A stretch of 64,000 nt of DNA from Hofstenia miamia. Its lineage: Eukaryota; Xenacoelomorpha; Acoela; Hofsteniidae. The translations under genes were made by a program, and so were the position numbers. Numbering within the stretch: the stretch's first letter is position 1; each line of letters begins with the position of its first letter. Positions 52,809 through 62,558 of this stretch are shown here, one piece after another. The stretch is from the NCBI GenBank assembly GCA_900660155.1, contig CABFPE010000007.1, forward strand, positions 1,226,357-1,290,356, written 5' to 3'. The notes beneath the pieces are model-generated. The model was not told where the DNA came from, made no database searches, and saw only the letters and a list, made by a program, of their open reading frames with translations.

Positions 52809-55800
52809 TTAATTGCGTGTTATTGTATAATCTTTATTGTAAAATTTGAATCCTAACCATGATTTACCCAAAATGAATTTTTCCTTCAACATAAATGCTT
52901 TTAATTTTCTTTTAAACGTAATTGCACTCTTAATCATTTTAATTTCACTTGGTAATCGATTCCAATTGCGAATTGCAACATTAATAAAAGACTGTTGCTT
53001 GATTTTTTTACGAAATTTAATGCTAGTATAATGATTAGTTCTTATATTGCGCTTATGAAAAAAGTTTGGAAATGATATTGAATTATAAGGAGGTAATTGA
53101 TTTGTTATTTTAAAAAACTTTATCAAAATATTAAAAATAAAGAGTTGATTTGGAAACAGCAAAGATGACAAAATGTAATTTCTTGTTTTGGAGCAGTTTT
53201 TCTGACAAACATTCAATGCCCATTTTAATTGTATTGTAAGTTTTTTTACTAATGATTCATTTAAGCTTGAAAAAAGTGTATTTGCATAATTAAGATGACT
53301 CATTACTAGAGCATGAAATAATTGAATCATAATGGCAGAGGGTAAATGTTCAGCTACGTGTGATAATGTTTTAATACTCATTGCCATGCGTTTTAAAATT
53401 TCTTTTACTTGCTGCTTGTATGTTAATTTTGAGTCAATAGTTATACCAAGATATTTGAAGGATTCTTTAGGGGAGATTGAGGCGTTATTAAAAGTAAGTG
53501 AAGAATTGGGTAGGAATACACTTTTCCCCTGAGGATTCAAGATGCAAAATTCAGTTTTTTCACTGTTGTTGTTTAATTTGTGCATGTTGAAATATTTACT
53601 CAATTTTTCACAATTTTGTTCTACATCATTTATTGCTTGATTTAAGGATGTATTTCCACTAAAAATGCATGTATCATCGGCGTATTGAATCAATTGACAA
53701 TTCGTATGTTGCTGCATGTCGTTTACATATATGTTAAAAAGTAGCGGTCCAAGAATGGTACCTTGCGGTACTCCGTTTTTTATAGAGAGCCAATTAGAGA
53801 AAGTATTATTTAATTTGACGCACTGAATTCTTTTAGTTAGATAACTTGATATTAATTTAACGCTACTTTCAGAAAATCTTATCTTTTCTAATTTCTTATA
53901 TAAGATATCGTGATTAATAGAGTCAAAAGCTTTTGAAAGATCAAGGCAGGCCACTGCAACAAATTTGTCAGAGTCAAGAGATGATCGCCAATTTTCGGTA
54001 GCATACAAAAGAGCATCATCAGTTGAAAAATTCTTGCGGAAACCAAATTGTGTTTTTGACATTAATTGGTGTTTTGAAAGGTGGTCACTAATTTGATTAT
54101 GTAAGAGACGTTCGAAAATTTTACTTATTGGCGAAGTAATTGAGATCGGCCTATAATTAATAGCTAAAGTTGCATCTTTCTTTTTGAAAACCGGAGTAAT
54201 ATATGCTTGTTTCAAACGATTTGGAAAATTGTTCTGTTTTAAGGATTCATTGAAGATGAAATTTAAAGGCTCAGCAATTATAGAGGCAGTTACTTTTAAT
54301 ATCCAGGAAGGAATTTTAGATGGACCACTAGATTTATTGGGTTTTAGTTTATTAATTGCTTTAATCATTTCGTATGTAGTAGAAAAACGAAAAATGAATT
54401 CGGGTATTTTATTATTAATATTTGGTGATTGATATTTGATATAGGGTCCTTTAAATTTTCCCAAGTTAACAAATGTTTCGTTTAGTACATTAGTAATGTC
54501 AAAATCATTTGTAAATGAGTTCCCATCCGAGTCTCTAATCTCCTCAATGATTGTAGATTTAGATTTTGCAGAGTTAGCAATCTCATGAATGAGTTTCCAT
54601 TTGGACTTTTGGTTTGGTAAAATTTTGAATTCATTTTTAATATATTTATTAAAAGATTTACGATTTTCAATATTTGATAAATTTCTTGCTTTTTTATAAG
54701 CTAAGAAATTTTCGCTAGATTTTGTCAATAAGAAATTTTTAAAAGCATTTTTCTTTTCAATAATCAATTTTTTGGATAAATCAGTTAACCAAGGTTTAGA
54801 TTTATTATATTTAGAGGCACAATTTTTAAAATTTTTGTTAATTAAGATCTTCTTTTCTGGACAGAAAATATTAAGGTGTTTTTCAAAGATTGAAATGAAA
54901 TTTTCCATCATAGAATTAGTATCTTGTGCATAATACACTTCATGCCAATGTTCAGAAGTCAGCGATAATTTTAGTTTTTCAACATTATGATTATTTTTTT
55001 CCCGAATTGTGGTCCATTTCTTACCTATTGAATTTACTGGTTTCGTTGTTATAAAGCTAATGGAAGTAATGCAATGATCGGAGAACGGACATTCAGCTGT
55101 AAAATATGTAAGTTTTGAAAAATCATTATCTGACATTATGAAGTAATCAATAAGCGTGCTACTCGTTGCAGTGACCCTTGACGGCGTAATTTTATTAACA
55201 ATATTCAGATTAAACATATTTAGTAAATTGTCAATTTTATCTCGTTCTTTTTGGTCCAAATAATTAATGTTGTAGTCTCCCATTAAAATAATGTCTTTAT
55301 TTTCAGAAACAGCTAAAACCAATTCATTTTCCAATTGCTCAATGAAATAATTCGAGTATTTTTTGTGCGGAGAATAAGAAACATTTATCAGTTGTTTTTT
55401 ATATGTAGCATTTCCTAAGGGATTTGATATTTCTACCCATAAGCTTTCAAATTTAGATACGTCGCTATACTTTATATCTTCGCGTAATTTAGGTTTGAAA
55501 ATTTTTGGTATTAATAATGAGACACCTCCACCACTGGATTTTCCTAATAGATTATTAGTTTGCCTATCTTTTCTAAACAAACAAAATGATTTATTGAATG
55601 ACCAACAATTATCAAAGTCTTTGTTCGACAACCAGGTTTCCGAGATTCCTAGAATAACATCATTTTTAAAATTAGACATAAATTGCTTAAATTCAAAATT
55701 TTTCTTTGACAGGTTTTGAAAATTTATATGCACATAGTTAATAGTGTTATTTTTTGCATTCAATCTATCGAAATAAGTATCGTAATCTAAAATCGGACCA

Positions 55801-56123
55801 GGGTTCTTTTCAATGCCATGAAGAATTAATAATAAGGAAAAAAATATTGAGATACTTAGTAATTTTTTAAAGCTGATAAACACGATGAAGATGTTTTTGT
55901 TGTTAATAGGAGAATAATGAATTAATTTATAATAGCATACTTTTCTTCTTTTTATATTCAAAACATGGGTAGTTTCATATTTTTTATGACAATAAAATAA
56001 GTTAAATAACAAAAGAAGGATTAAAAATTTTGAATGAAAATAATTTTTAGCATTTAGATGATGAAATTTCCATAGCCTGAGCGTCGTTAGTAAATGCACA
56101 AAATATAAATATTTACAAGACAT
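52809..56123 (-). CDS. LINE ORF2: APE endonuclease and reverse transcriptase
   Basis: 1,104 residues, catalysing target-primed reverse transcription. Residues 1-101 contain two hydrophobic stretches (33-46 and 78-101) followed by GIEKNPGP (103-110), a 2A-like motif. AP-type endonuclease: Asn134 block, SETW (161-164, Glu162), GDYN (Asp283, Asn285), LIDYF (Asp326) and SDH (348-350, catalytic His). Reverse transcriptase: NYRPISI (656-662), LDLSKAFD (Asp728), GVPQGTILGPLLF (784-796), YADD (814-817) and FKYLGITID (889-897). A C-terminal region of about 200 residues follows. All catalytic residues are present. It starts 67 bases after ORF1 in another frame. TAA stop, then the short 3' UTR. Confidence 0.95.
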   Translation of the reverse strand: MSCKYLYFVHLLTTLRLWKFHHLNAKNYFHSKFLILLLLFNLFYCHKKYETTHVLNIKRRKVCYYKLIHYSPINNKNIFIVFISFKKLLSISIFFSLLLILHGIEKNPGPILDYDTYFDRLNAKNNTINYVHINFQNLSKKNFEFKQFMSNFKNDVILGISETWLSNKDFDNCWSFNKSFCLFRKDRQTNNLLGKSSGGGVSLLIPKIFKPKLREDIKYSDVSKFESLWVEISNPLGNATYKKQLINVSYSPHKKYSNYFIEQLENELVLAVSENKDIILMGDYNINYLDQKERDKIDNLLNMFNLNIVNKITPSRVTATSSTLIDYFIMSDNDFSKLTYFTAECPFSDHCITSISFITTKPVNSIGKKWTTIREKNNHNVEKLKLSLTSEHWHEVYYAQDTNSMMENFISIFEKHLNIFCPEKKILINKNFKNCASKYNKSKPWLTDLSKKLIIEKKNAFKNFLLTKSSENFLAYKKARNLSNIENRKSFNKYIKNEFKILPNQKSKWKLIHEIANSAKSKSTIIEEIRDSDGNSFTNDFDITNVLNETFVNLGKFKGPYIKYQSPNINNKIPEFIFRFSTTYEMIKAINKLKPNKSSGPSKIPSWILKVTASIIAEPLNFIFNESLKQNNFPNRLKQAYITPVFKKKDATLAINYRPISITSPISKIFERLLHNQISDHLSKHQLMSKTQFGFRKNFSTDDALLYATENWRSSLDSDKFVAVACLDLSKAFDSINHDILYKKLEKIRFSESSVKLISSYLTKRIQCVKLNNTFSNWLSIKNGVPQGTILGPLLFNIYVNDMQQHTNCQLIQYADDTCIFSGNTSLNQAINDVEQNCEKLSKYFNMHKLNNNSEKTEFCILNPQGKSVFLPNSSLTFNNASISPKESFKYLGITIDSKLTYKQQVKEILKRMAMSIKTLSHVAEHLPSAIMIQLFHALVMSHLNYANTLFSSLNESLVKKLTIQLKWALNVCQKNCSKTRNYILSSLLFPNQLFIFNILIKFFKITNQLPPYNSISFPNFFHKRNIRTNHYTSIKFRKKIKQQSFINVAIRNWNRLPSEIKMIKSAITFKRKLKAFMLKEKFILGKSWLGFKFYNKDYTITRN

Positions 56124-56190
56124 TGTTGAAAGTTAGGAAAGATCTTAGCTTGTGAATTTCTGCTAGTGTGAAGAAATTTGGCGGCGGAGA

Positions 56191-57231
56191 TTACAGGGCG
56201 GAAGCGTAGGTTTTATGAAAATGCTGTGGTGCGCGTTGATTAGGCCAATTAAACTGATGAGGCGGAAGAAATGATTGGCGCTGCGTGTGTTTAAACGTGG
56301 GCGACGTGAAGGTAGCGGCATGGCGGTTGAAACGTGGCGGTGCAGTGCTGAAATAGCGTTGAGTACGGGGCGGTATTTCATCAAAGAATTCTTTGATCTT
56401 GCGCGCTAGTGTTGAGTATCCTCTTCTTGAGAAATGGATACCATCCTGTGCAAATAATTTACGGTTGATGTTATTTCCTAAATAAAAAGATTGAAAGTTG
56501 TGAAAAACGGTATACCCTAGAATTTTCGCATTTTGGTGGATAAGAAAATTAAGTTCTTGAATCTTTTTATTCAACGTGCTATCATCTGGAAACGGTGCGA
56601 CTTCTCCTACAAAAATTACAGCGGACCTAAAAATATGTTTTAAGGCGTTAATTAAATTTTTAAATAAAATCGTGTATTCAGTTTTCTGTTGCATTACATC
56701 ATTTCTGCCAACGGTGACAAGTATTTTTTTAATGTTGTCCGACGGCGTGAATTCTTTAATTGTTTCAGTCATCTCTTCTATAGTTGCTCCCGGATATGAA
56801 TGTACTGCAACTGTGTCTTTCTTTAGTAGGGCGGGTGCTTGTAGGTATCGATACATTGAGGTTCCTAAAATAAGCATACCTGCATCTGTTCGCAGTCGTT
56901 TGGCGCGTCGTTTTCGTACGTCCTGTGTTTGTGAGGAAGCGGATGAATTTGTGATGATGGGTGATGTTGCAACGGTTTTTTTAGGCGGTGAAACTTGTGT
57001 CCATTCATCTTTCTCTGGAGTTTTGAACGGCGGAACCTCCTTTTCTTCGTGTGCGAGAACGGTGTGGAGTAAGCTGTGCAATGTTAAAAGCTCTTCCTTT
57101 GATAGATTGTTGAAGGGAGCTAGAAGTTTAGCAGACGTGATTCTGCTACGCTCACTCGTTATGAAATTCTCACTACCGAGTGAACGTAGGACGGAGAGCT
57201 CAGCGGGACCAACCGCTCGCGGAGAAATCAT
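56191..57231 (-). CDS. LINE ORF1 protein with SGNH esterase domain
   Basis: 346 residues, the ORF1 product that in such elements binds RNA and membranes and assists retrotransposition. The N-terminal 115 residues are charged and end in a basic patch (RKRRAKRLR, 107-114). The SGNH hydrolase fold follows with all four blocks: GTSM with Ser125 (block I), SYPGAT with Gly148 (block II), VGRND with Asn177 (block III) and DGIH with Asp263 and His266 (block V). The C-terminal 60 residues are rich in Phe, His, Arg and Pro and are probably unstructured and nucleic-acid binding. No PHD or CCHC finger is seen. The start is the first ATG that keeps the frame open; it overlaps the stop of an upstream mini-ORF. 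The sequence is noticeably richer in G+C than ORF2. Confidence 0.9.
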   Translation of the reverse strand: MISPRAVGPAELSVLRSLGSENFITSERSRITSAKLLAPFNNLSKEELLTLHSLLHTVLAHEEKEVPPFKTPEKDEWTQVSPPKKTVATSPIITNSSASSQTQDVRKRRAKRLRTDAGMLILGTSMYRYLQAPALLKKDTVAVHSYPGATIEEMTETIKEFTPSDNIKKILVTVGRNDVMQQKTEYTILFKNLINALKHIFRSAVIFVGEVAPFPDDSTLNKKIQELNFLIHQNAKILGYTVFHNFQSFYLGNNINRKLFAQDGIHFSRRGYSTLARKIKEFFDEIPPRTQRYFSTAPPRFNRHAATFTSPTFKHTQRQSFLPPHQFNWPNQRAPQHFHKTYASAL

Positions 57232-57276
57232 CTCAGCGTATGAATCATCTCAGCGTATGAATCATCTCAGCGTATA
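57226..57276 (-). promoter_or_regulatory. Three 17-bp repeats carrying a chain of upstream ORFs
   Basis: The unit AATCATCTCAGCGTATG (+ strand) is repeated three times. On the element's sense strand each unit supplies an ATG. Two mini-ORFs read MIHTLR and one MYTLR, and each ends in TGA that overlaps the next ATG as ATGA. The last overlaps the ATG of ORF1. This arrangement could control ORF1 translation by termination and reinitiation. Confidence 0.6.
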
Positions 57277-57289
57277 CATCTATATTTTC

Positions 57290-57616
57290 TGTTCTTCGAC
57301 ACGACTGATAAATAAGAAATTGCAAGCCCTGCAGCAGCGCATAACAACGGTTTCTTTTGCTGGGAGTGTGGCTTACTTATTGTTAACTATTCCATATTTA
57401 TTCCAAAAATGCTTAAAGATTAATCATGCGAGGCTTTACATCCTTAAAATTGATCGAAATGCGAAAACTGCAATAGTAGACGACATTTGCAACTACTGCG
57501 TAAATTATGAGAACAGCATCATTAAAGATTTGAGATCCCTGTCTTGGTATATTTTCATAGAGTATAATATATATTTAAATTTTATACATACTTTCTCTTT
57601 AAATTCCCTACACTGA
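57290..57616 (+). CDS. Unrecognised exon-like open frame, possible last exon of a host gene
   Basis: About 105 codons without a stop on the + strand just beyond the LINE 5' end, unusual for this AT-rich DNA. It reads normal-looking protein sequence, for example LQALQQRITTVSFAGSVAYL (hydrophobic segment continuing LLLTIPYLF) and KTAIVDDICNYCVNYENSII, then KDLRSLSWYIF, and ends TGA near 57616. An AATAAAA lies near 57670. The upstream limit is unknown; an acceptor such as aaataag near 57314 is possible. I do not recognise the family. If it is an exon, the LINE inserted into the intron before it. Confidence 0.35.
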   Translation, partial: CSSTRLINKKLQALQQRITTVSFAGSVAYLLLTIPYLFQKCLKINHARLYILKIDRNAKTAIVDDICNYCVNYENSIIKDLRSLSWYIFIEYNIYLNFIHTFSLNSLH

Positions 57617-57812
57617 CTGTATTACATTATAATCGTTGAGTACACATTAGTTATGTTATTTACTTTGAAAATAAAATCTAAGAATCCAAATGTTTTCTCT
57701 TTATTTGAAAATTTGCTTCAATACTTCCCCTTATTCATCTGCTGGAAAACAATCAAATAGTCACACACAACAAAACAAGTCATGGCTGATAAAATCATTT
57801 CTTTAGTTTCCT

Positions 57813-58300
57813 CATTACCACTCCACATAAATTTTTTGTACTTAGTATAAATCTATGTCACTACATAGATAAATGCCTTATCAAAGCACGTTATCGACTA
57901 ATAAAGTTTACTAGTATACACATTGATTCTCACATTAGTTCTATGTTATATATATATATATATATATCATTTTGTTTCAAAATATATTCCATCTACTACA
58001 GTGTTTTACAAAAATATAAAGAAAGATTGGAAAAATATAAAGCATATTTCTAAGAATACCCAACAAAAATTTATTCAATTTCACGAATTACAATTTTGCT
58101 GATAATGGCCTAAAAATGATCATAATAGCCAGAAAAATCCGGTAATCTTGCAATTGTTACAATGTGAAATAGAAGTGACGCCATTTGTGCAGGAGAATGC
58201 TACTCCACCTTGTGGTAGACAAAATGACTAGTTTATGGGCATTTGATTACATGTATATATGTAGATTAAACCGTTTTGAAGGAAAAAAGTGATGTTTTGT
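57813..58300. repeat. 488-bp direct duplicate, left copy
   Basis: Identical by eye to 58302-58789 and separated from it by a single n at 58301. It contains a (TA)n run and no gene. Two overlapping contig ends placed in series are the simplest explanation. Confidence 0.88.
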
Positions 58301-58301
58301 N

Positions 58302-58789
58302 CATTACCACTCCACATAAATTTTTTGTACTTAGTATAAATCTATGTCACTACATAGATAAATGCCTTATCAAAGCACGTTATCGACTAATAAAGTTTAC
58401 TAGTATACACATTGATTCTCACATTAGTTCTATGTTATATATATATATATATATATCATTTTGTTTCAAAATATATTCCATCTACTACAGTGTTTTACAA
58501 AAATATAAAGAAAGATTGGAAAAATATAAAGCATATTTCTAAGAATACCCAACAAAAATTTATTCAATTTCACGAATTACAATTTTGCTGATAATGGCCT
58601 AAAAATGATCATAATAGCCAGAAAAATCCGGTAATCTTGCAATTGTTACAATGTGAAATAGAAGTGACGCCATTTGTGCAGGAGAATGCTACTCCACCTT
58701 GTGGTAGACAAAATGACTAGTTTATGGGCATTTGATTACATGTATATATGTAGATTAAACCGTTTTGAAGGAAAAAAGTGATGTTTTGT
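58302..58789. repeat. 488-bp direct duplicate, right copy
   Basis: Copy of 57813-58300 beginning directly after the n at 58301. The offset is a constant 489 bases. Confidence 0.88.
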
Positions 58790-58956
58790 GTTAATATAGT
58801 GAATATCAATATTTTTCATTACATCTTGAATATTAACTTATTTTTTAAATAATGGCCTCTTTTTTTAGTTGCATATTTGCGATTTTTTTAACATTTTATA
58901 TAAAACATTTTTGAAATTTTGTTTTAAATTTTTGAATCGTAATTTATTTTTTCGAA

Positions 58957-59086
58957 ATTTCCTTTATATTTTTGGAATCTTGTTTTTATTTCTGGAATGT
59001 TGCTTCATATTTTTGGAATCTTGCTTATATTTTGGGAATCTTGCTTTATATTTTTGGAAACTTGCTTTATATTTTTGGAAAACACT
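58957..59086 (+). repeat. Minisatellite of about 21-bp units
   Basis: Five to six imperfect copies of TTGCTTTATATTTTTGGAATC. The resulting open frame (LYFWKLALYFWK-like) is a product of the repeat and not a gene. Confidence 0.8.
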
Positions 59087-59860
59087 GTAATACCATTCCA
59101 ATAATCTTGCAACTCTAAGTCACATCTATCAACAAAATTAATCGGTTTTTCAAATACCTGATAGAAGCCCTAAATAACTGTTGTGAATGTGTAGGCAAAA
59201 ATGTAAAACATAACCTCTTGAACTAATTTCCTAAAAAAATTGAAGAATTAACGAAGAGAGTTTAGAACTTTAATGGATTCAATAAAAAAAGACTTCTAAC
59301 TTTCTGCCACCAGCACCACAAAATCCTAGTAATGTCTCAAAAATTATTCATGTCAAGCCAAGTGAGAATTTATACTCTGTGCTTGTACAATTATTGATTT
59401 CCCAAAATGTGATTTTGATTTTGTTTGCAGTACAATAAATGCAAATGCTTAAAAATTAGTAATTATATATCTTCACAAAGTAGCAAATGCAAGATTTATT
59501 CTCAAGTCAGTAAAGAATAAATTGATGGTGTTATTAGTAGATTCCTTAGTATAGCTTTACATTGGGATATTTACTTTTAGTGACGTTAATGTGCCTTCAT
59601 CAAATGATGCCGCTAAAATTATTATTGATGCATTAAAAGGGAATTATGGTATAAAAAATTACATAAAGTAGATTTTGAGGTCAAAATTGACACCAATGCA
59701 AAATATAACAAGATCATTAAAAATTTATATGCAACATGATATACAATGAAGAGCAGTTACTAGGTAGTACTTACATGTAAAATTGCCACATACATTGCAA
59801 GTTGATGACATCTTTTGACCCCTTAAGATAGTTCGAGTGTTAAAACTTATAAAGTAATGT
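59087..59860. other. AT-rich stretch, possible LINE debris
   Basis: Scattered short coding-like pieces on the + strand (for example DVNVPSSNDAAKIIIDALKG near 59585-59640) without an assignable domain. Confidence 0.35.
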
Positions 59861-59879
59861 AGAATTTAAATTTTCCGAC

Positions 59880-60190
59880 CCATATCCTTTGAAACTCACT
59901 AATTGCTCTAATTGCAAACTCTTAAAACTATTTCTCACCCACTTAATTTTTCTGATCATTATATAGTAAATTTTTCATTTGATTTTGATATTTAAAATTT
60001 TGAAAAGTATTTGATTGTTTTAGGAAACTCCATAGAATCTATTGAAGTAGACAAAGTACTTTACTTACAATCATTAAGTTCTCCTTTTCAAGAAATTAAC
60101 GTTTTTCATTGATATCTGCACAGTTTACTAATAATTTATAAGACTTTGTCGATGAAGTGGAAAAATTGTTCAAGGAATTCTAATACCACA
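59880..60190 (+). mobile_element. LINE endonuclease-end remnant
   Basis: The frame LNFSDHYIVNFSFDFDI (about 59941-59993) matches the SDH block that closes AP-type endonucleases of LINEs. The following GNSIESIEVDKVLY region would be the linker to the RT. Interrupted by stops. No RT is visible after it. Confidence 0.5.
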
Positions 60191-60905
60191 TCCAAATTTG
60201 AGAACTATTTAATAATTTTTCTTATTGTATGATAAATATCTGTTATATCAGTTGAATTAAGGCATAAAATATAATGCCTATTAGTTTATTTCTACAATTT
60301 CATGACCTGACATATTTTATCAGGTTGATTTAAGATGAATTCCATGCTGTAACTATCTATGATCACATAGCAATAGTTGAATGTGATAATTGCCTTTAAA
60401 ATCCACAATTCAATACAAAATACTGAGAACCAAAAATTTATAAGGATTGTCTTCTTAGTAAACTATCTTTTCCAGTAATAAATTTACTATAAAATGTCCA
60501 AAAAGTCTAGTGCATTGAAAATAATATTTTTTGATTATGCTCATAAACAATATAATTCATATATAATTGTAAACGATATATAAAATATTCTTATGCAGTT
60601 CTAACTGCATAAATGAACCATTTATTTGTATATTTATTTACTTATTTATTTATTTGTTTATTTATAAAAATATTTTACAAAAAGATGTCAAAATTAGTAT
60701 AAAATGAATGTGTAATTAAAACCAAGCTTGTAAAAACTACTCTTGTTTTGGTTGACTTTCCAGGAATTGAATTAGTTTTAGCAAAGCATGAAATTTAGCT
60801 AATTATTTAACTTTAACTTTAATAGCTATATTTAACTTTTCCTCTACATTGTCTAGTTTGTACATATTTACAAAATTGCAAACCTTAAAATAAGCAACTT
60901 ATCTG
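60191..60905. other. AT-rich spacer, nothing recognised
   Basis: Low-complexity TTTA repeats near 60620-60665. No gene seen. Confidence 0.4.
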
Positions 60906-60907
60906 TA

Positions 60908-61824
60908 CAGTATTTACAAAATTAAACAATATATACAACATAGACAAGCAAGAAAAAATAAAAGCTGTACAGAACAGTAAATAAAAAACAATTAAAAGAC
61001 AAAATAAAATAAGAAAGACATAGATTAAAAATAATTTGCAGCTAGTAATTTATTTATTTATTTGTTTAGAAAACTTATATAGCGCATTCATTTCAAATTG
61101 TAATTTTAAAGAATATTATAAAAATTTACAAGGATTCTAATGCGCATATTATTTAAAAGATTTGTCTTAGAAAAAAACTTTCTTCACAATAAATATGACT
61201 CACAAATTAATTGATTATGTTAAAATTGATTGTTGTTTAAGAATTATGCATAAAAGTTTTAGAAGCATGATATGTACTTTGTGCGCTCAGCTGAATTGTT
61301 TTTTCTGGCAATTAGTATTGATAATTCAATATTCTACATTGTTCTCTTTAATGATATGAAAAAAAACTATTTGGAATCTTCAAATGCTAGATGTCATCTT
61401 CCAAGAGATGGGAACTTTTCCATTTATGATGTGAAGTATTTTATCCACTCTAACTTTTCATTTTTGTTCAAAATTGTTCATTCCTCTTTAATATAAGTAT
61501 AAAAGTTTGGAAGTTTTAATTTCACAATTAAATGAACCATTGCTAATCAAAATTCACAAACAAGTAGGAAATTAAAAATTTTAAGTTGACATATTAGTAG
61601 ATACTTTAATGTTTAATTCCAGTATATTGTTATTGCATTAATAATTGTGGGTTCTTAATCAAGCAAATTATAATGTGCAAGATACTGTATTCAAAGTACA
61701 TATATATATATATATTTGAAATTTTTCCGATTATGTTAAATATTCTAAAGCTAAATTATTAAATTTGGTTCCGGAGTATTTCATATTTGATTAAATTTTA
61801 TGTAAAACAGAAAAACACACACAA

Positions 61825-61860
<36 letters not shown>
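60908..61860. repeat. Flanking segment, first copy of a ~0.94-kb duplication
   Basis: The same sequence recurs at 62559-63497 (offset about 1,650 bases) with a few one-base indels and a different TA-run length. There is no n between the copies. It contains a 74-codon frame present in both copies that I do not believe is a gene. Confidence 0.9.
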
Positions 61861-61868
<8 letters not shown>

Positions 61869-61997
61869 AGATTAAATGATAATTTGCTAAGGCTTAATAT
61901 ATTCCATAGAAAAATGAATATATTTAAAATCAAACATGTTTCGCTACATGACCATAGCTTTATCATTGCAAAATGAAGGAAATGAAATATATATATA

Positions 61998-62556
61998 CAA
62001 CCGTGGCCAAAAGTTTACGATCACAAGCTTTATTTTGGAAAAAATGCAATATTTCTTTAACAAAATGACTATATTACTAAAAAATGCTTCCAACAAACAA
62101 GATAAATAACCACACACTTTAATACAATGTCTAATACTTAGTTGTGCCCCCTTTTGCAGCAATAACAGCCTTAATACGAGATGGCATCGAGGAAACAAGT
62201 GTCTCACAATATGATGTAGTGATTTCTGAAACCCAAACCAGCTTTATGGCTTCACAGAGTGAGTCGTATGATGTTGGGCATTTCTCACTAACCTTCCTTT
62301 TCATGATTGCCCAGCAATTTTCTATAGGGTTGAGATCAGGCGACGATCCAGGCCACCCTTGTAGGAGTTCAAAGGATTTACCAGTAAACCACGTCTTCAC
62401 AGCCTTTGCCGTGTGGCATGGTGCACCATCCTGCTGAAATATTTTAGTGGAACTTATTTGCATCCAAACAGGTAGCTTCTGCTTGAGTAAATCAAGGTAG
62501 ACTTTGCCATTCATATGAGTTTTAGGTGGTAGAAACCATAAACCAGCACGCCCTGT
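61998..62556 (-). mobile_element. Tc1-like transposon copy B, transposase C-terminal half
   Basis: Left end CAACCGTGGCCAAAAGTTTA (61998) directly after TA within a TA run, a Tc1 terminal repeat. The minus strand encodes the catalytic end of the transposase: FQQDGAPCHTAKAV, then SPDLNPIENCW and a final SRIKAVIAAKGGTTKY. The spacing between the second Asp and the Glu is 35 residues. The homology to copy A breaks at about 62556, where the duplicated flank begins. Confidence 0.9.
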
Positions 62557-62558
62557 AC

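Larger units (their letters stand above)
52648..57276 (-). mobile_element. Structurally intact CR1-like LINE
   Basis: A full-length-looking non-LTR retrotransposon on the minus strand: 5' leader with three 17-bp repeats, ORF1 (56191-57231), 67-base gap, ORF2 (52809-56123), and a 3' UTR of about 110 bases with a terminal stem-loop and a TATCT-repeat tail (52648-52675). Both ORFs are uninterrupted and contain the residues expected for activity, so it may be mobile or recently inserted. An SGNH-esterase ORF1 plus endonuclease/RT ORF2 is the architecture known for CR1 and L2 relatives. No target duplication is evident, which is usual for CR1. The 5' boundary is estimated. Confidence 0.93.

Noticed and set aside
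54184-54432. Open frames on the + strand across LINE ORF2
   Set aside because: Antisense shadows of a clearly coding ORF.
56576-57616. 346-codon + strand frame opposite LINE ORF1
   Set aside because: Most of it is antisense to ORF1, whose SGNH motifs are clear on the minus strand. Only the part beyond the LINE (57290-57616) is kept as a separate tentative feature.
61272-61496. 74-codon frame present twice (also 62922-63146)
   Set aside because: Its duplication follows from the 0.94-kb segmental copy. No domain, and the composition is random-like.
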